DNA from: Clostridia bacterium
Lineage (GTDB): Bacteria; Bacillota; Clostridia; Christensenellales; Borkfalkiaceae
Reading direction: 5' to 3'
DNA: 64,000 nucleotides
NCBI GenBank assembly: GCA_017471945.1
Contig: JAFURH010000066.1
Span: 1 to 64,000, forward strand
Part shown: positions 8,848-17,111 of the stretch, piece after piece
Numbering within the stretch: position 1 is the stretch's first letter
Layout of the letters: every line of letters begins with the position of its first letter
Translations under genes and position numbers: made by a program
Notes under the pieces: model-generated
Seen by the model: only the letters and a program-made list of their open reading frames with translations
What the model was told of the DNA's origin: nothing
The model's database searches: none

Positions 8848-10521
8848 ATGTTTACGGCAGAAGAAGTTATGCAGTTGATTCAAAGCCTTATCTGGCTGCT
8901 CGCAGGCGTCGGCGTGTTCATCGTAGGGATGAATTTTATGAGCGACGCCTTGGAAAAGAGCGCCGGTAACGGTATGAAAAACTTGCTTGGCAAGATCAGC
9001 AATAACCGTTTTTCGGGCGTTGGGATCGGTGCGGGTGTAACGGCGATCATTCAAAGCTCGTCGGCAACGTCGGTTATGGTCATCGGTCTTGTGAACGCGG
9101 GCGTAATGACGCTTATGCAAGCAACCCCGATCATAATGGGCGCGAACATCGGTACGACGATCACGGGCGTGTTGGTTTCGCTGAAAAACGACTATTTCAA
9201 TATGGTAATGTACCTCCTTGCGTTTGCAGGCGTAATGATGGGCTTTTTTAAAAAAGAAAAGATCAAGATCGTGGGAAGCTTGTGTTGTGGCTTAGGCTTG
9301 ATCTTCGTTGGCTTAAACATAATGTCGAGCGAACAGGCGTTTGGGAACGTGCTCGTGGAAAGAATGTTTATAAACGTCTTTCAGGCGATAGATTTCCCCT
9401 TGCTTTTGATCTTCGTCGGTATCGTGTTTACGGCGCTTATCCAAAGCTCTTCGGCGGCAACGGGCGTTGTGATCACGATGGTCGGCGCGGGAGTTCTGCC
9501 TCTTAGTATGGCGTTGTTTATCGTGCTTGGCGCAAATATCGGTACTTGCGTAACGGCGTTGCTTGCCTCCGTCGGCGCAAACTCGAATTCCAAGCGGGTC
9601 GCGTTGATTCATTTTACTTTCAACGTGATCGGTACGGTCTTGTTCACCGTAATCATTTGGATTTTCAAAGAACCCGTCGTCAACCTTTTGGTTTCGTTGT
9701 TCCCGGGCAACGACGCGCTTGCGCTTCAAATGCGCGTGTCGGTTTTCCACGTTATCTTTAACGTGACGACGACGCTGTTGCTGTTGCCGTTCGTAAAGCA
9801 GTTGGTGAAGTTCTCGCAAATCGTTATCAAAGATAAACAACAAACCAAAGAAACGGCGAGCCTTAAATACGTTGACGACAGATTGTTGGCAATGCCTGCC
9901 GTTGCGATCGGTCAGCTCACGAAGGAAGTGTTCCGTATGGCGGATATGGCAATGGAAAGCTTACAGGTGGCGTTCGACGGGTTTATCAACCGCGATCTTG
10001 ACGCGGTGAATAAAGTAGCGGAAAATAACGAGCAGATCATTAAGCTTGGCGAACGGATCTCCGATTGCCTCGTGCGAGTTTCTGCGAACAACACTTCTCT
10101 TTCGGAGGAAAAGACCGTCAGCGCGTTGCATAACAACGTCGGCGATATCGCCCGTGTAGCGGAACTTGCCGACAATCTCACGAAATATACGAGAAGAGAG
10201 GTTCGCGACAATCTGATCTTCTCGGAAGGTATCAACGAAAAGATCGGCGATATGCACGATTTGCTCCGTCAACAATACGATACTGTCAAAAAGGTCGTGC
10301 TTGAAAACGATTATGCGGCGCTTCCCGAATCCGACGAAATCGAAGATAAAGTGGATAATATGCGCCGTGAGCTCGTAGCGGAGCACATTCAACGCCTCAG
10401 TCAAGGTAAATGCCGCCCCGAAAACAACACGGTGTTTATCAACCTCGTTTCCAATTTGGAGCGTATCGGCGACCACTTGAATTTTATCGCGCACAGCGTG
10501 GACGGTTCGCCCGTTAAATAA
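8848..10521 (+). CDS. Na+/phosphate cotransporter with C-terminal PhoU-like domain
   Basis: A 557-residue membrane protein of the type II Na/Pi family (YjbB/NptA-like). The two inverted transport repeats each carry the QSSS motif: AIIQSSSATSVM (about 69-72) and ALIQSSSAATGV (about 196-199), followed by GANIGT segments (GANIGTTITG, GANIGTCVTA). After about residue 335 the protein is cytosolic and helical with a PhoU-like ending SNLERIGDHLNFIAHS. ATG 8848 follows TAGGAG. It sits between the pst operon and the regulator genes behind PhoP-like boxes, which points to a role in phosphate balance, import or export. Direction of transport cannot be told from sequence. Confidence 0.9.
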   Translation: MFTAEEVMQLIQSLIWLLAGVGVFIVGMNFMSDALEKSAGNGMKNLLGKISNNRFSGVGIGAGVTAIIQSSSATSVMVIGLVNAGVMTLMQATPIIMGANIGTTITGVLVSLKNDYFNMVMYLLAFAGVMMGFFKKEKIKIVGSLCCGLGLIFVGLNIMSSEQAFGNVLVERMFINVFQAIDFPLLLIFVGIVFTALIQSSSAATGVVITMVGAGVLPLSMALFIVLGANIGTCVTALLASVGANSNSKRVALIHFTFNVIGTVLFTVIIWIFKEPVVNLLVSLFPGNDALALQMRVSVFHVIFNVTTTLLLLPFVKQLVKFSQIVIKDKQQTKETASLKYVDDRLLAMPAVAIGQLTKEVFRMADMAMESLQVAFDGFINRDLDAVNKVAENNEQIIKLGERISDCLVRVSANNTSLSEEKTVSALHNNVGDIARVAELADNLTKYTRREVRDNLIFSEGINEKIGDMHDLLRQQYDTVKKVVLENDYAALPESDEIEDKVDNMRRELVAEHIQRLSQGKCRPENNTVFINLVSNLERIGDHLNFIAHSVDGSPVK

Positions 10522-10531
10522 TCGGTAAACT

Positions 10532-11185
10532 ATGAAAGGTCTTATCTACGTCCTCGAAGACGACGAAAGCATCAGCGGTTTAGTTAAATTTTCTCTGGAA
10601 CGGGAACAGATCGTCTGCCGCACCTTTTCTTCGGTGAAAGCTTTTAAAGACGGTATGGCGTACGGCGCGCCCGATATCGCGCTCCTTGATATTATGCTGC
10701 CCGACGGAAGCGGACTGGAAGTGCTCAAAGAGATCAAGGAACGTTATCCGAGCGTTTGTTGCATTATGCTCAGCGCGCTCGGTAGCGAGCACGATAAAGT
10801 GGTCGGGCTCGACCTCGGCGCGGACGATTATATCGCGAAACCTTTCGGAGTAATGGAGCTCGTGGCGCGTGTGAACGCGGCGCTTCGTCGGCGTAGTGGA
10901 AATAATACGATCAAGGTCGGCGATTTGGAGCTTAACAACGATACGATGTCGGTGACCTTACGGGGAAAACCGCTTGAAGTCAATAAAAAGGAATTCGAGC
11001 TGTTGCGCTACTGTATGAAAAATACGGATATGGTACTTCCGCGCGATACCTTGCTTACCGAGATCTGGGGCTACGTGGATACCGAAACGCGAACGCTGGA
11101 TAATCACGTGGCGCGGCTTCGTAAGCTGGGCGTGGATAATTTCGAAACGGTGTTCGGCGTAGGCTACCGTTTCAAGAAACCGTAA
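10532..11185 (+). CDS. OmpR/PhoB-type response regulator, probably the phosphate regulator
   Basis: A 217-residue DNA-binding regulator. The receiver domain has the acidic pocket EDD (9-11), phospho-acceptor Asp53 (ALLDIMLPDGSG) and the Lys of AKPFG; the C-terminal winged helix shows VNKKEFELLRYCMKN, RDTLLTEIWGY and RTLDNHVARLRKLG. It begins 10 bases after the Na/Pi cotransporter and is followed by a PhoR-like kinase, so it is the natural candidate for binding the TTTACA repeats upstream of both phosphate units. phoP or phoB would be the expected name, inferred from context. Confidence 0.9.
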   Translation: MKGLIYVLEDDESISGLVKFSLEREQIVCRTFSSVKAFKDGMAYGAPDIALLDIMLPDGSGLEVLKEIKERYPSVCCIMLSALGSEHDKVVGLDLGADDYIAKPFGVMELVARVNAALRRRSGNNTIKVGDLELNNDTMSVTLRGKPLEVNKKEFELLRYCMKNTDMVLPRDTLLTEIWGYVDTETRTLDNHVARLRKLGVDNFETVFGVGYRFKKP

Positions 11186-11194
11186 TAGAAACTT

Positions 11195-11229
11195 AAAACG
11201 GATAGGGCAGGTATGCGACTATCCGTTTT
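11195..11229 (+). terminator. Hairpin between response regulator and kinase genes
   Basis: AAAACGGATA (11195-11204) pairs perfectly with TATCCGTTTT (11220-11229) around a 15-base loop, followed by TC. It may lower expression of the kinase relative to the regulator by partial termination or mark an RNA processing site. The kinase has its own strong ribosome binding site downstream. Confidence 0.5.
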
Positions 11230-11252
11230 TCGCAAAGGAAAAGGAGTAAAAA

Positions 11253-12614
11253 ATGCGAAGGAAAATTTTATGGATCTCACAGCTGATTATAGCGGTCGTG
11301 CTTTTGATCTACGCGACCTTTTCCACGCAGATCTTCTACGATAGCTCGATAGAATCCGCCGTAAGCGTTTTAAAGGCGCAAACGCAAGTTTTCGACGAAG
11401 AGAAGTATACGATTGATGGCGTTGGGGCAAAAGCGTTTTCGGAGCGTATCGGGGGCAATCGAGTCACGCTGATCGCGGTTGACGGCAAGATCCTCGGCGA
11501 CAGCGAAAAAGATTCTTTGGACGATCATTCGAGTCGAGAAGAGGTGGAAGAAGCCGTGCGCACGGGAGAGGGCTGGGCGATCAGAAGCAGCGCCACGCTC
11601 GGCAGAGATACGCTTTATTATTGTAAAAAACTCGCGTTGACTGACGGGGAAATTCTTTTCCGCGTTTCTACGAAAGCGCCGTCCGTCTGGGATACGTTCG
11701 GGGATATTTTGCCGACCTTGATCTGGTTTTTGATTCTGGACTTCTTGGTTTGTTTGCTGTTTACCTTTCTCGAAACGGAATATATTTTGAGCCCTGTAAA
11801 AAAAATAGCCAAGGACGCGGCTCTCAACCTCAAAGTAGACACGAAATATCCCGAGCTGAAACCCGTCGTGGATATTTTAAATAAGCGGAATAAAGAAGTA
11901 ACGCAAAAGATCCGCGAATTGTCGGAAGAAAAGGAGCTCGTTGAAAAGGCGCAACGCTCGAAAAATGATTTTATCGCGAACATCACGCACGAAATGAATA
12001 CGCCTTTGACCTCGATTCGCGGTTATTCGGAGCTGATCGCAAGCGGTTCGCTCGATCGGGAACAGACGGCGCAAGCGGCGAATATATTGTTGCAACAGAG
12101 CGACAGGCTTTCCAAACTGATCGCGTGTATTATCAACTATAACGAACTGGATAACGACGATCTTCCCGCCTACGAGGTGGACGCATCCAAACTCGTTTCG
12201 GAAATTTTGGACGTGCTTGCCCCCGATATTTTAAAGAGAGAGATCGTCCTTTTAAAGGAGGTCGAGGAAGGGATCGTCGTCAAGAGTCGTCACGAGCGAG
12301 TGAACGAGGTGTTCGGCAATCTTATTCGTAACGCGATCCGTTATAACAAAGAAGGCGGCGAACTGAAAGTATCGTTGAAACGGACGGAAAAAGGCGCGAG
12401 GTTTGTCGTTACCGATACGGGTATCGGGATCGCGGAGGAGAATTTAGAGCGCATTTTCGATCGGTTTTTTACCGTCGATAAATCGCATAACGGCGTACAC
12501 GGCGGGTTCGGCTTAGGTCTTGCAACGGTCAAAAAGATCTGTAAACGTTCGGGTTGGGTGATCGGCGTACAAAGCGAGCTCGATCAAGGCACGACCTTTA
12601 CGGTAGATTTATAA
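11253..12614 (+). CDS. PhoR-type sensor histidine kinase
   Basis: A 453-residue membrane kinase. One N-terminal helix (about 5-25), an extracytoplasmic sensor segment of about 125 residues, a second helix (about 152-174), a linker, then the H-box FIANITHEMNTPLTS with His246, N-box NLIRNAIRYN, G1 VTDTGIGI, F-box FDRFF and G2 GGFGLGLA. The H-box has HEMN where most kinases have HELK, but this is tolerated. No PAS domain is obvious. It starts after AAAGGAG, 67 bases past the response regulator, and should phosphorylate it. A phosphate role is inferred from the flanking pst and Na/Pi genes. Confidence 0.88.
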   Translation: MRRKILWISQLIIAVVLLIYATFSTQIFYDSSIESAVSVLKAQTQVFDEEKYTIDGVGAKAFSERIGGNRVTLIAVDGKILGDSEKDSLDDHSSREEVEEAVRTGEGWAIRSSATLGRDTLYYCKKLALTDGEILFRVSTKAPSVWDTFGDILPTLIWFLILDFLVCLLFTFLETEYILSPVKKIAKDAALNLKVDTKYPELKPVVDILNKRNKEVTQKIRELSEEKELVEKAQRSKNDFIANITHEMNTPLTSIRGYSELIASGSLDREQTAQAANILLQQSDRLSKLIACIINYNELDNDDLPAYEVDASKLVSEILDVLAPDILKREIVLLKEVEEGIVVKSRHERVNEVFGNLIRNAIRYNKEGGELKVSLKRTEKGARFVVTDTGIGIAEENLERIFDRFFTVDKSHNGVHGGFGLGLATVKKICKRSGWVIGVQSELDQGTTFTVDL

Positions 12615-12633
12615 AGATATAAAAATTAAAAAG

Positions 12634-12672
12634 AAAACCTGTCTTTCGTGATTCGAAAGACAGGTTTTTTAT
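12634..12672. terminator. Bidirectional terminator between convergent genes
   Basis: A long stem AAAACCTGTCTTTCG / CGAAAGACAGGTTTT (12634-12670) is flanked by A and T runs, so it can stop transcription from both the kinase on the + strand and the DUF1508 gene on the - strand. Confidence 0.85.
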
Positions 12673-12685
12673 CGTTTACGATCGG

Positions 12686-14101
12686 TCAAATATGCTCGTG
12701 CGCGATCTCCGTTTCCGTGAGAACGGGGGAGTTGAGAGCGAACCGTTTTACCGATTCCACGGCGTTCATACAAAGCCGTTTTGTCTTGTAATGTTCGCCA
12801 AGGCAAAGGAGCTGACCGTTGCCGCTCAAAAGCTTATAGATATAATCGCCTTTTTTGGTGAGGGAGATACGGAAATTTCCTTTTTCGATGTTTGCTTTAT
12901 GCGTCCCGATTCCGTTTACCGCGCCGATATAGGTCGTGTATTCTTCGCTGGACAACAGCTTTTCGCCGTTGTTTGCGAACAGTTCGAAGTAGAACACCTG
13001 TTCGCCGTCCGTGCTTTCGTTGGAACTGATGATCCATTTGCCGTTACTGCTTTCCGAAACGGCGGGGAGTTCGCTATCGTCTTCGACGGGGAGTTTGATC
13101 ACTTGGTCCTGCACGTTTTCGTCGATCACCGCCGTCTGCGCGAAACGCTTCGTGGATTCGATCGCGCGCTCGCAACGGGCGCGGGTCTTATAATTCTCGC
13201 CCATACAAAGGAGCATATTCTTTCCGCTCAAAAGCTTGAAGATATAATCGCCTTTCTTGGAAAGGGTGATCTTGAAGTTATTGCGCAAGATATTTTCTTT
13301 ATGCGTCTTGATGCCGTTTAAAACGCCGTTGTAGGTGGTGTATTCCTCGCTGGATAAAAGCTTTTCGCCGTTGGAAGCGCGAAGCTCGAAGAAATACGAT
13401 TCGTCCGCTTCGGCTTTTTCTTTTCCGTCGCCTTCCGCTACGATCACGCGGCAGATCACCCATTTCCCCGTATAACGGCTGCCTAATTCGTCGTCCTCGT
13501 CGTCGTGTGCGACGGGGGCGGGGGCTTCTTTTACCGCTTCCGTTTTCGCAGGAGCTTTTTTTGCTTTCGCCGCCGCGGGTTTTGCTTCCGCTTTTTTGGC
13601 TGTCGAGGCAGGAGCTTTCTTTTTAGCGGGTTCGGTTTTCACCGTTTTTGCTTCTTTTGCCGCCTGTTCCTTAGCTTTTTCGGCAGCTTCCTTTTCCGCT
13701 TTTGCTTTCGCTTCGGCTTCCGCTTTCGCCTGCTCAGCCGCGAGCCTTTCCGCTTCGGCTTTTTCTTGCGCTAAGCGTTCTTCTTCGGCTTTTTTAGCCG
13801 CCGCGGCAGCCGCTTCTTCTTCGGCCTTTGCCTTGGCTTCCGCTTCTGCCTTCGCTTTGGCTTCCGCTTCTGCCTTCGCTTTGGTTTCCGCTTCGGCTTG
13901 TTCTTTGGCGAGGCGTTCTTCTTCCGCTTTCTTTGCTTCGGCCTCTAACGCCGCGGCTTTTCTCTTTTTCGCGTTTTTCGAGCTCTTGACGATGAGTACG
14001 ATGATCACGACGATCAAAACGGTGGCGACCGCCAACAACACGGCGGTAAGGGCGAGGTGTTCTTTCGCGTAGTCGATTGCTTTTTGGATAAATTCGGGCA
14101 T
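12686..14101 (-). CDS. Membrane-anchored coiled-coil protein with two DUF1508 (YegP) domains
   Basis: A 471-residue protein of unknown role. It has a short N-terminus (MPEFIQKAIDYAKEH), one membrane helix (about 15-40, LTAVLLAVATVLIVVIIVLI), a long Ala/Glu/Lys-rich coiled coil (about 45-200) and two similar globular domains with the DUF1508 pattern: GKWVICR...FFELRASNGEKLLSSEEY and GKWIISS...FYFELFANNGEKLLSSEEY (abridged), each followed by HK-x-NI and KKGDYI-(F/Y)-KLLSGN. DUF1508 usually occurs as small tandem cytosolic proteins (YegP), so an anchored form is unusual. The start at 14101 follows AAGGAGTT. The coiled coil resembles TolA-like linkers by composition only. Confidence 0.8.
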   Translation of the reverse strand: MPEFIQKAIDYAKEHLALTAVLLAVATVLIVVIIVLIVKSSKNAKKRKAAALEAEAKKAEEERLAKEQAEAETKAKAEAEAKAKAEAEAKAKAEEEAAAAAAKKAEEERLAQEKAEAERLAAEQAKAEAEAKAKAEKEAAEKAKEQAAKEAKTVKTEPAKKKAPASTAKKAEAKPAAAKAKKAPAKTEAVKEAPAPVAHDDEDDELGSRYTGKWVICRVIVAEGDGKEKAEADESYFFELRASNGEKLLSSEEYTTYNGVLNGIKTHKENILRNNFKITLSKKGDYIFKLLSGKNMLLCMGENYKTRARCERAIESTKRFAQTAVIDENVQDQVIKLPVEDDSELPAVSESSNGKWIISSNESTDGEQVFYFELFANNGEKLLSSEEYTTYIGAVNGIGTHKANIEKGNFRISLTKKGDYIYKLLSGNGQLLCLGEHYKTKRLCMNAVESVKRFALNSPVLTETEIAHEHI

Positions 14102-14256
14102 AACGCTAACTCCTTTTTCTATCAAACGGAAGAAAAATTTCTTCGTTTTTTTCTTCGCGTTCTGTATAATATATATTCAATACTTATATTTTAATACAAA
14201 AATACGGAAAAGTCAATAAGAGTTATAAAAAAATTTCAAGCTTTTTTATAAAAAAA

Positions 14257-14291
14257 TTGACTTTTGCGCGGGAATGGAGTACAATGATACT
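14257..14291 (+). promoter_or_regulatory. Promoter that predicts a leaderless mRNA
   Basis: TTGACT (14257-14262), 17 bp, TACAAT (14280-14285). The usual start of transcription, about 7 bp past the -10 box, falls on or next to the A of the ATG at 14292. No ribosome binding site is present upstream of that ATG. An earlier in-frame ATG at 14274 lies between -35 and -10 and would not be transcribed. Confidence 0.7.
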
Positions 14292-15533
14292 ATGGAAAAA
14301 GTAAGGACGGCAATTATCGGCGGCGGCGCGGCAGGACTTTTTGCTGCGGCGAGTTTACCAAACGGATGCGGAAAGATAATTTTATTCGAACGCGGCGATC
14401 GGCTCGGACGAAAACTTTCCGCTACGGGCAACGGGCAGGGGAATATTTCCAACGAGGAAATTTCTCTCGCACGGTATTTTTGCGTGGGTGATCGGAGCGA
14501 CGCGACGATCGGAAAAGCTCTTAAACGCTACGGCGTAGAAAGTATTAAGGAGTTTTTCGAGAATCTCGGCGTGTTGTTGCAAACGGACGAGCGCGGGCGG
14601 GTCTATCCTTCCTCGCGCCAAGCGTCTTCTTTGACGGACGCGCTTCGGCGGGAAGTTTCCTCCCGCGGCGTGGACGTTCGGCTCAACGCCCGCGTAACTT
14701 CTTTGAAAAAGAAAGGCGACGTGTTTTTGATCGGGTACGATTCGGCGGACGGTGAAAAGACGATAGCAGCGGAAACGGTGCTTCTTTGCACGGGTGGAAA
14801 GGCGGCGAAAAATTTCGGAACGGACGGCTCGGCGTTTGCGCTCGCGCAAGGCTTAGGCCACGGCGTTACCGCTTTGTATCCCTCTCTCGTGCAACTCAAA
14901 ACGGACACGGCGTTTATCAAGACCTTGAAAGGAATACGAGTCAACGACGCGCTCGTTCGGGCGTATATCGGCGAAGAGGAAGCTTGCGCGCTTACGGGCG
15001 ATATCATTTTTACGGACTACGGCGTTTCGGGCGACGCGATCTTCCGCGTTTCGGCGTTCGTATCCGAACGGCTTTTAGAGGGCGCAAGGCTTTCGATCGA
15101 CTTTTTGCCGACCGTTTCGGAAGAAAGGCTGTTTTCGTTTTTGCTCAATAAACGGAAGAACGTAAAAAGCTGCCCCGAAGAGGAGCTTTTATGCGGGATC
15201 GTCAATAATCAGATCGCGCGGGCGATTGCAAAACGTGCGGGAACGGGGCTTAAAGATCTCGTTGCCGTCACGAAAGATTTTACTTTGAAAGTTACGGGCT
15301 CGCTGGGGTTCGATTACGCGCAGGTCACCAAGGGCGGCGTGCCTTTGTCGGAAGTAAACGAGCGTTTTGAAAGCAAAAAAGTCAAGGGCTTATATTTCGC
15401 GGGCGAAACGCTCGATATCGACGGGGAATGCGGCGGATTCAACCTTCATTTTGCCTATGCTTCCGCGCGCACCGTCGCGCAGGCGATCGGGAAAAACTCG
15501 TTGGAAAAATCCAAAGGACGGGGGCAGGTATGA
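14292..15533 (+). CDS. BaiN/HI0933-family FAD-dependent oxidoreductase
   Basis: A 413-residue flavoprotein of the HI0933 (YhiN/BaiN) family. The N-terminal dinucleotide-binding motif AIIGGGAAGLFAAA, the following GRKLSATGNGQGNISN (a family signature, normally GRKLLiSGGGRCN), LCTGGKAAKNFGTDGSAFALA and the C-terminal GLYFAGETLDIDGECGGFNLHFAYASA are visible. Members include bile-acid reductases but most have no known substrate. The start at 14292 is set by the promoter, which appears to give a leaderless message. The stop overlaps the next gene by ATGA, so the two flavoproteins are coupled. Confidence 0.88.
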   Translation: MEKVRTAIIGGGAAGLFAAASLPNGCGKIILFERGDRLGRKLSATGNGQGNISNEEISLARYFCVGDRSDATIGKALKRYGVESIKEFFENLGVLLQTDERGRVYPSSRQASSLTDALRREVSSRGVDVRLNARVTSLKKKGDVFLIGYDSADGEKTIAAETVLLCTGGKAAKNFGTDGSAFALAQGLGHGVTALYPSLVQLKTDTAFIKTLKGIRVNDALVRAYIGEEEACALTGDIIFTDYGVSGDAIFRVSAFVSERLLEGARLSIDFLPTVSEERLFSFLLNKRKNVKSCPEEELLCGIVNNQIARAIAKRAGTGLKDLVAVTKDFTLKVTGSLGFDYAQVTKGGVPLSEVNERFESKKVKGLYFAGETLDIDGECGGFNLHFAYASARTVAQAIGKNSLEKSKGRGQV

Positions 15534-17071
15534 GTTTAAAAACTCTTTCGAATATAAAATTGCCCGTAGAAAAAAGCGAATCCGAGCTTTTGAAGATCGC
15601 GGAAAGATCCCTTAAACGGAAACCCGAGTATTTCGAGATTTTGAAAAAATCGCTGGACGCACGGGATAAAAACAACGTAAGATTCGTGTATACGATCGCA
15701 TTTTCGGCGGAGAAACAACCGCAAAAAATCCAACCGCTTGAACGGCTTCCCAAGGAAAAAACGCCTGAAAAACCCGTTTTGATCGTGGGGAGCGGCCCTG
15801 CGGGGCTTTTTACAGCGCTTAGGCTGTTAGATCGAGGGATCACGCCTATCGTGATTGACCGCGGTGCGCCCGTAGAAGAGCGGGAGAAGAAAATTTCTGT
15901 GTTTTTCAGCGAAAAAACGCTCGATCCCGATTCCAATATTCAATTCGGCGAAGGCGGCGCGGGGACTTTTTCGGACGGTAAACTGAATACGCAAACGCAC
16001 AGTCCCTTGATCCGCGAAGTGCTCGAAACTTTCGTGCGCTACGGCGCGCCGAAAGAGATACTTTGGCTGAACAAACCGCATATCGGCAGTGATAATCTGA
16101 AAAAAATCGTCAAAAATATGCGAGAAGATATTATCGATCGCGGGGGACAGGTATGCTTCCATTCTCGTTTGATCGATCTGAAAATCCAAAACGGCTCGAT
16201 CAAAAGCGTAAAGATCAAAAGTCGTGAAGGCGAGCAAAGTTACGAGGTTTCCGCGCTCGTTCTTGCGATCGGGCACAGCGCGAGGGATACCTTTGAAATG
16301 CTTTTATCGCGCGGTGTATATTTTCGCCAAAAAGATTTTGCCGTGGGCGTTCGTATCGAACATTTACAGGATAAAATCGGATTTTCTCAATACGGGAAAA
16401 GTTATTCGCTTCTTCCCGCCGCCGATTATAAACTCGTTTCGCACGCGTCCGACCGCGCGGCGTTCACCTTTTGTATGTGTCCCGGCGGGTTCGTGATGCC
16501 CGCGGCGAGCGAAGAGGGCGGCGTCGTGACCAACGGTATGAGCAATTACGCGCGCGACGGTAAAAACGCGAACAGCGCGCTGATCGCGCAGGTCACCCAA
16601 GCCGATTTCGGGGAAGGCGCGCTTGCGGGCGTGGAATTTCAGCGACGGCTCGAACGGGCGGCGTATCTTGCGGGCGGAAAAACCTACGCCGCGCCCGTCC
16701 AAAAAATCGGGGATTTTCTCAAAGACAAAGAAAGCTCGTCCTTTGGAGAAGTGCTTCCAACGTATGCGGCGGGTACGGCGTTTGCAGATCTTCGCTGTGT
16801 GTTGCCGACGGGCGTCGCGGACGCGCTCAAACTCGCGATCGCAGATATGGAGAAGAGATTAAAAGGCTTTGCCGATCCCGACGGGATCTTGACGGCGGTA
16901 GAATCGCGTACGAGCTCCCCCGTTCGAATCGAGCGCGACGAGAATTTGGAATCCGTCAGCACCAAAGGTTTATATCCTTGCGGGGAAGGCGCGGGCTACG
17001 CGGGCGGGATCACTTCGTCTGCAGTAGACGGGCTGAGGGTAGCCGACGCCGTGTATAAAAAATTCGTATAA
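15530..17071 (+). CDS. FAD-dependent dehydrogenase of the COG2509 type
   Basis: A 513-residue predicted flavoprotein without known substrate. A short N-terminal domain (about 1-80, with RKPEYFEILKKSLDARDKNN) precedes the Rossmann motif VLIVGSGPAGLFTALRLL, then IDRGAPVEERE, QFGEGGAGTFSDGKLNT and a C-terminal LYPCGEGAGYAGGITSSA, all typical of this family of uncharacterised dehydrogenases, often around 500 residues. The ATG overlaps the upstream stop (ATGA at 15530-15533) after GGGGGCAGG, so translation is coupled. A bidirectional terminator follows directly at the stop. Confidence 0.85.
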   Translation: MSLKTLSNIKLPVEKSESELLKIAERSLKRKPEYFEILKKSLDARDKNNVRFVYTIAFSAEKQPQKIQPLERLPKEKTPEKPVLIVGSGPAGLFTALRLLDRGITPIVIDRGAPVEEREKKISVFFSEKTLDPDSNIQFGEGGAGTFSDGKLNTQTHSPLIREVLETFVRYGAPKEILWLNKPHIGSDNLKKIVKNMREDIIDRGGQVCFHSRLIDLKIQNGSIKSVKIKSREGEQSYEVSALVLAIGHSARDTFEMLLSRGVYFRQKDFAVGVRIEHLQDKIGFSQYGKSYSLLPAADYKLVSHASDRAAFTFCMCPGGFVMPAASEEGGVVTNGMSNYARDGKNANSALIAQVTQADFGEGALAGVEFQRRLERAAYLAGGKTYAAPVQKIGDFLKDKESSSFGEVLPTYAAGTAFADLRCVLPTGVADALKLAIADMEKRLKGFADPDGILTAVESRTSSPVRIERDENLESVSTKGLYPCGEGAGYAGGITSSAVDGLRVADAVYKKFV

Positions 17072-17098
17072 AAAAACGGGAACTAAATCCCGTTTTTT
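17071..17098. terminator. Bidirectional terminator between convergent genes
   Basis: AAAAAACGGG (17071-17080) and CCCGTTTTTT (17089-17098) form a 10-bp stem with A and T tracts on both sides, serving the flavoprotein operon and the convergent dipeptidase. Confidence 0.85.
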
Positions 17099-17111
17099 GC
17101 TTGGTTTCGTA

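Noticed and set aside
13505..14072. Long + strand open frames opposite the coiled-coil gene (Phe/Arg-rich and Ala/Ser-rich)
   Set aside because: They are the mirror of Ala/Glu/Lys codons; no ribosome binding site or known domain.
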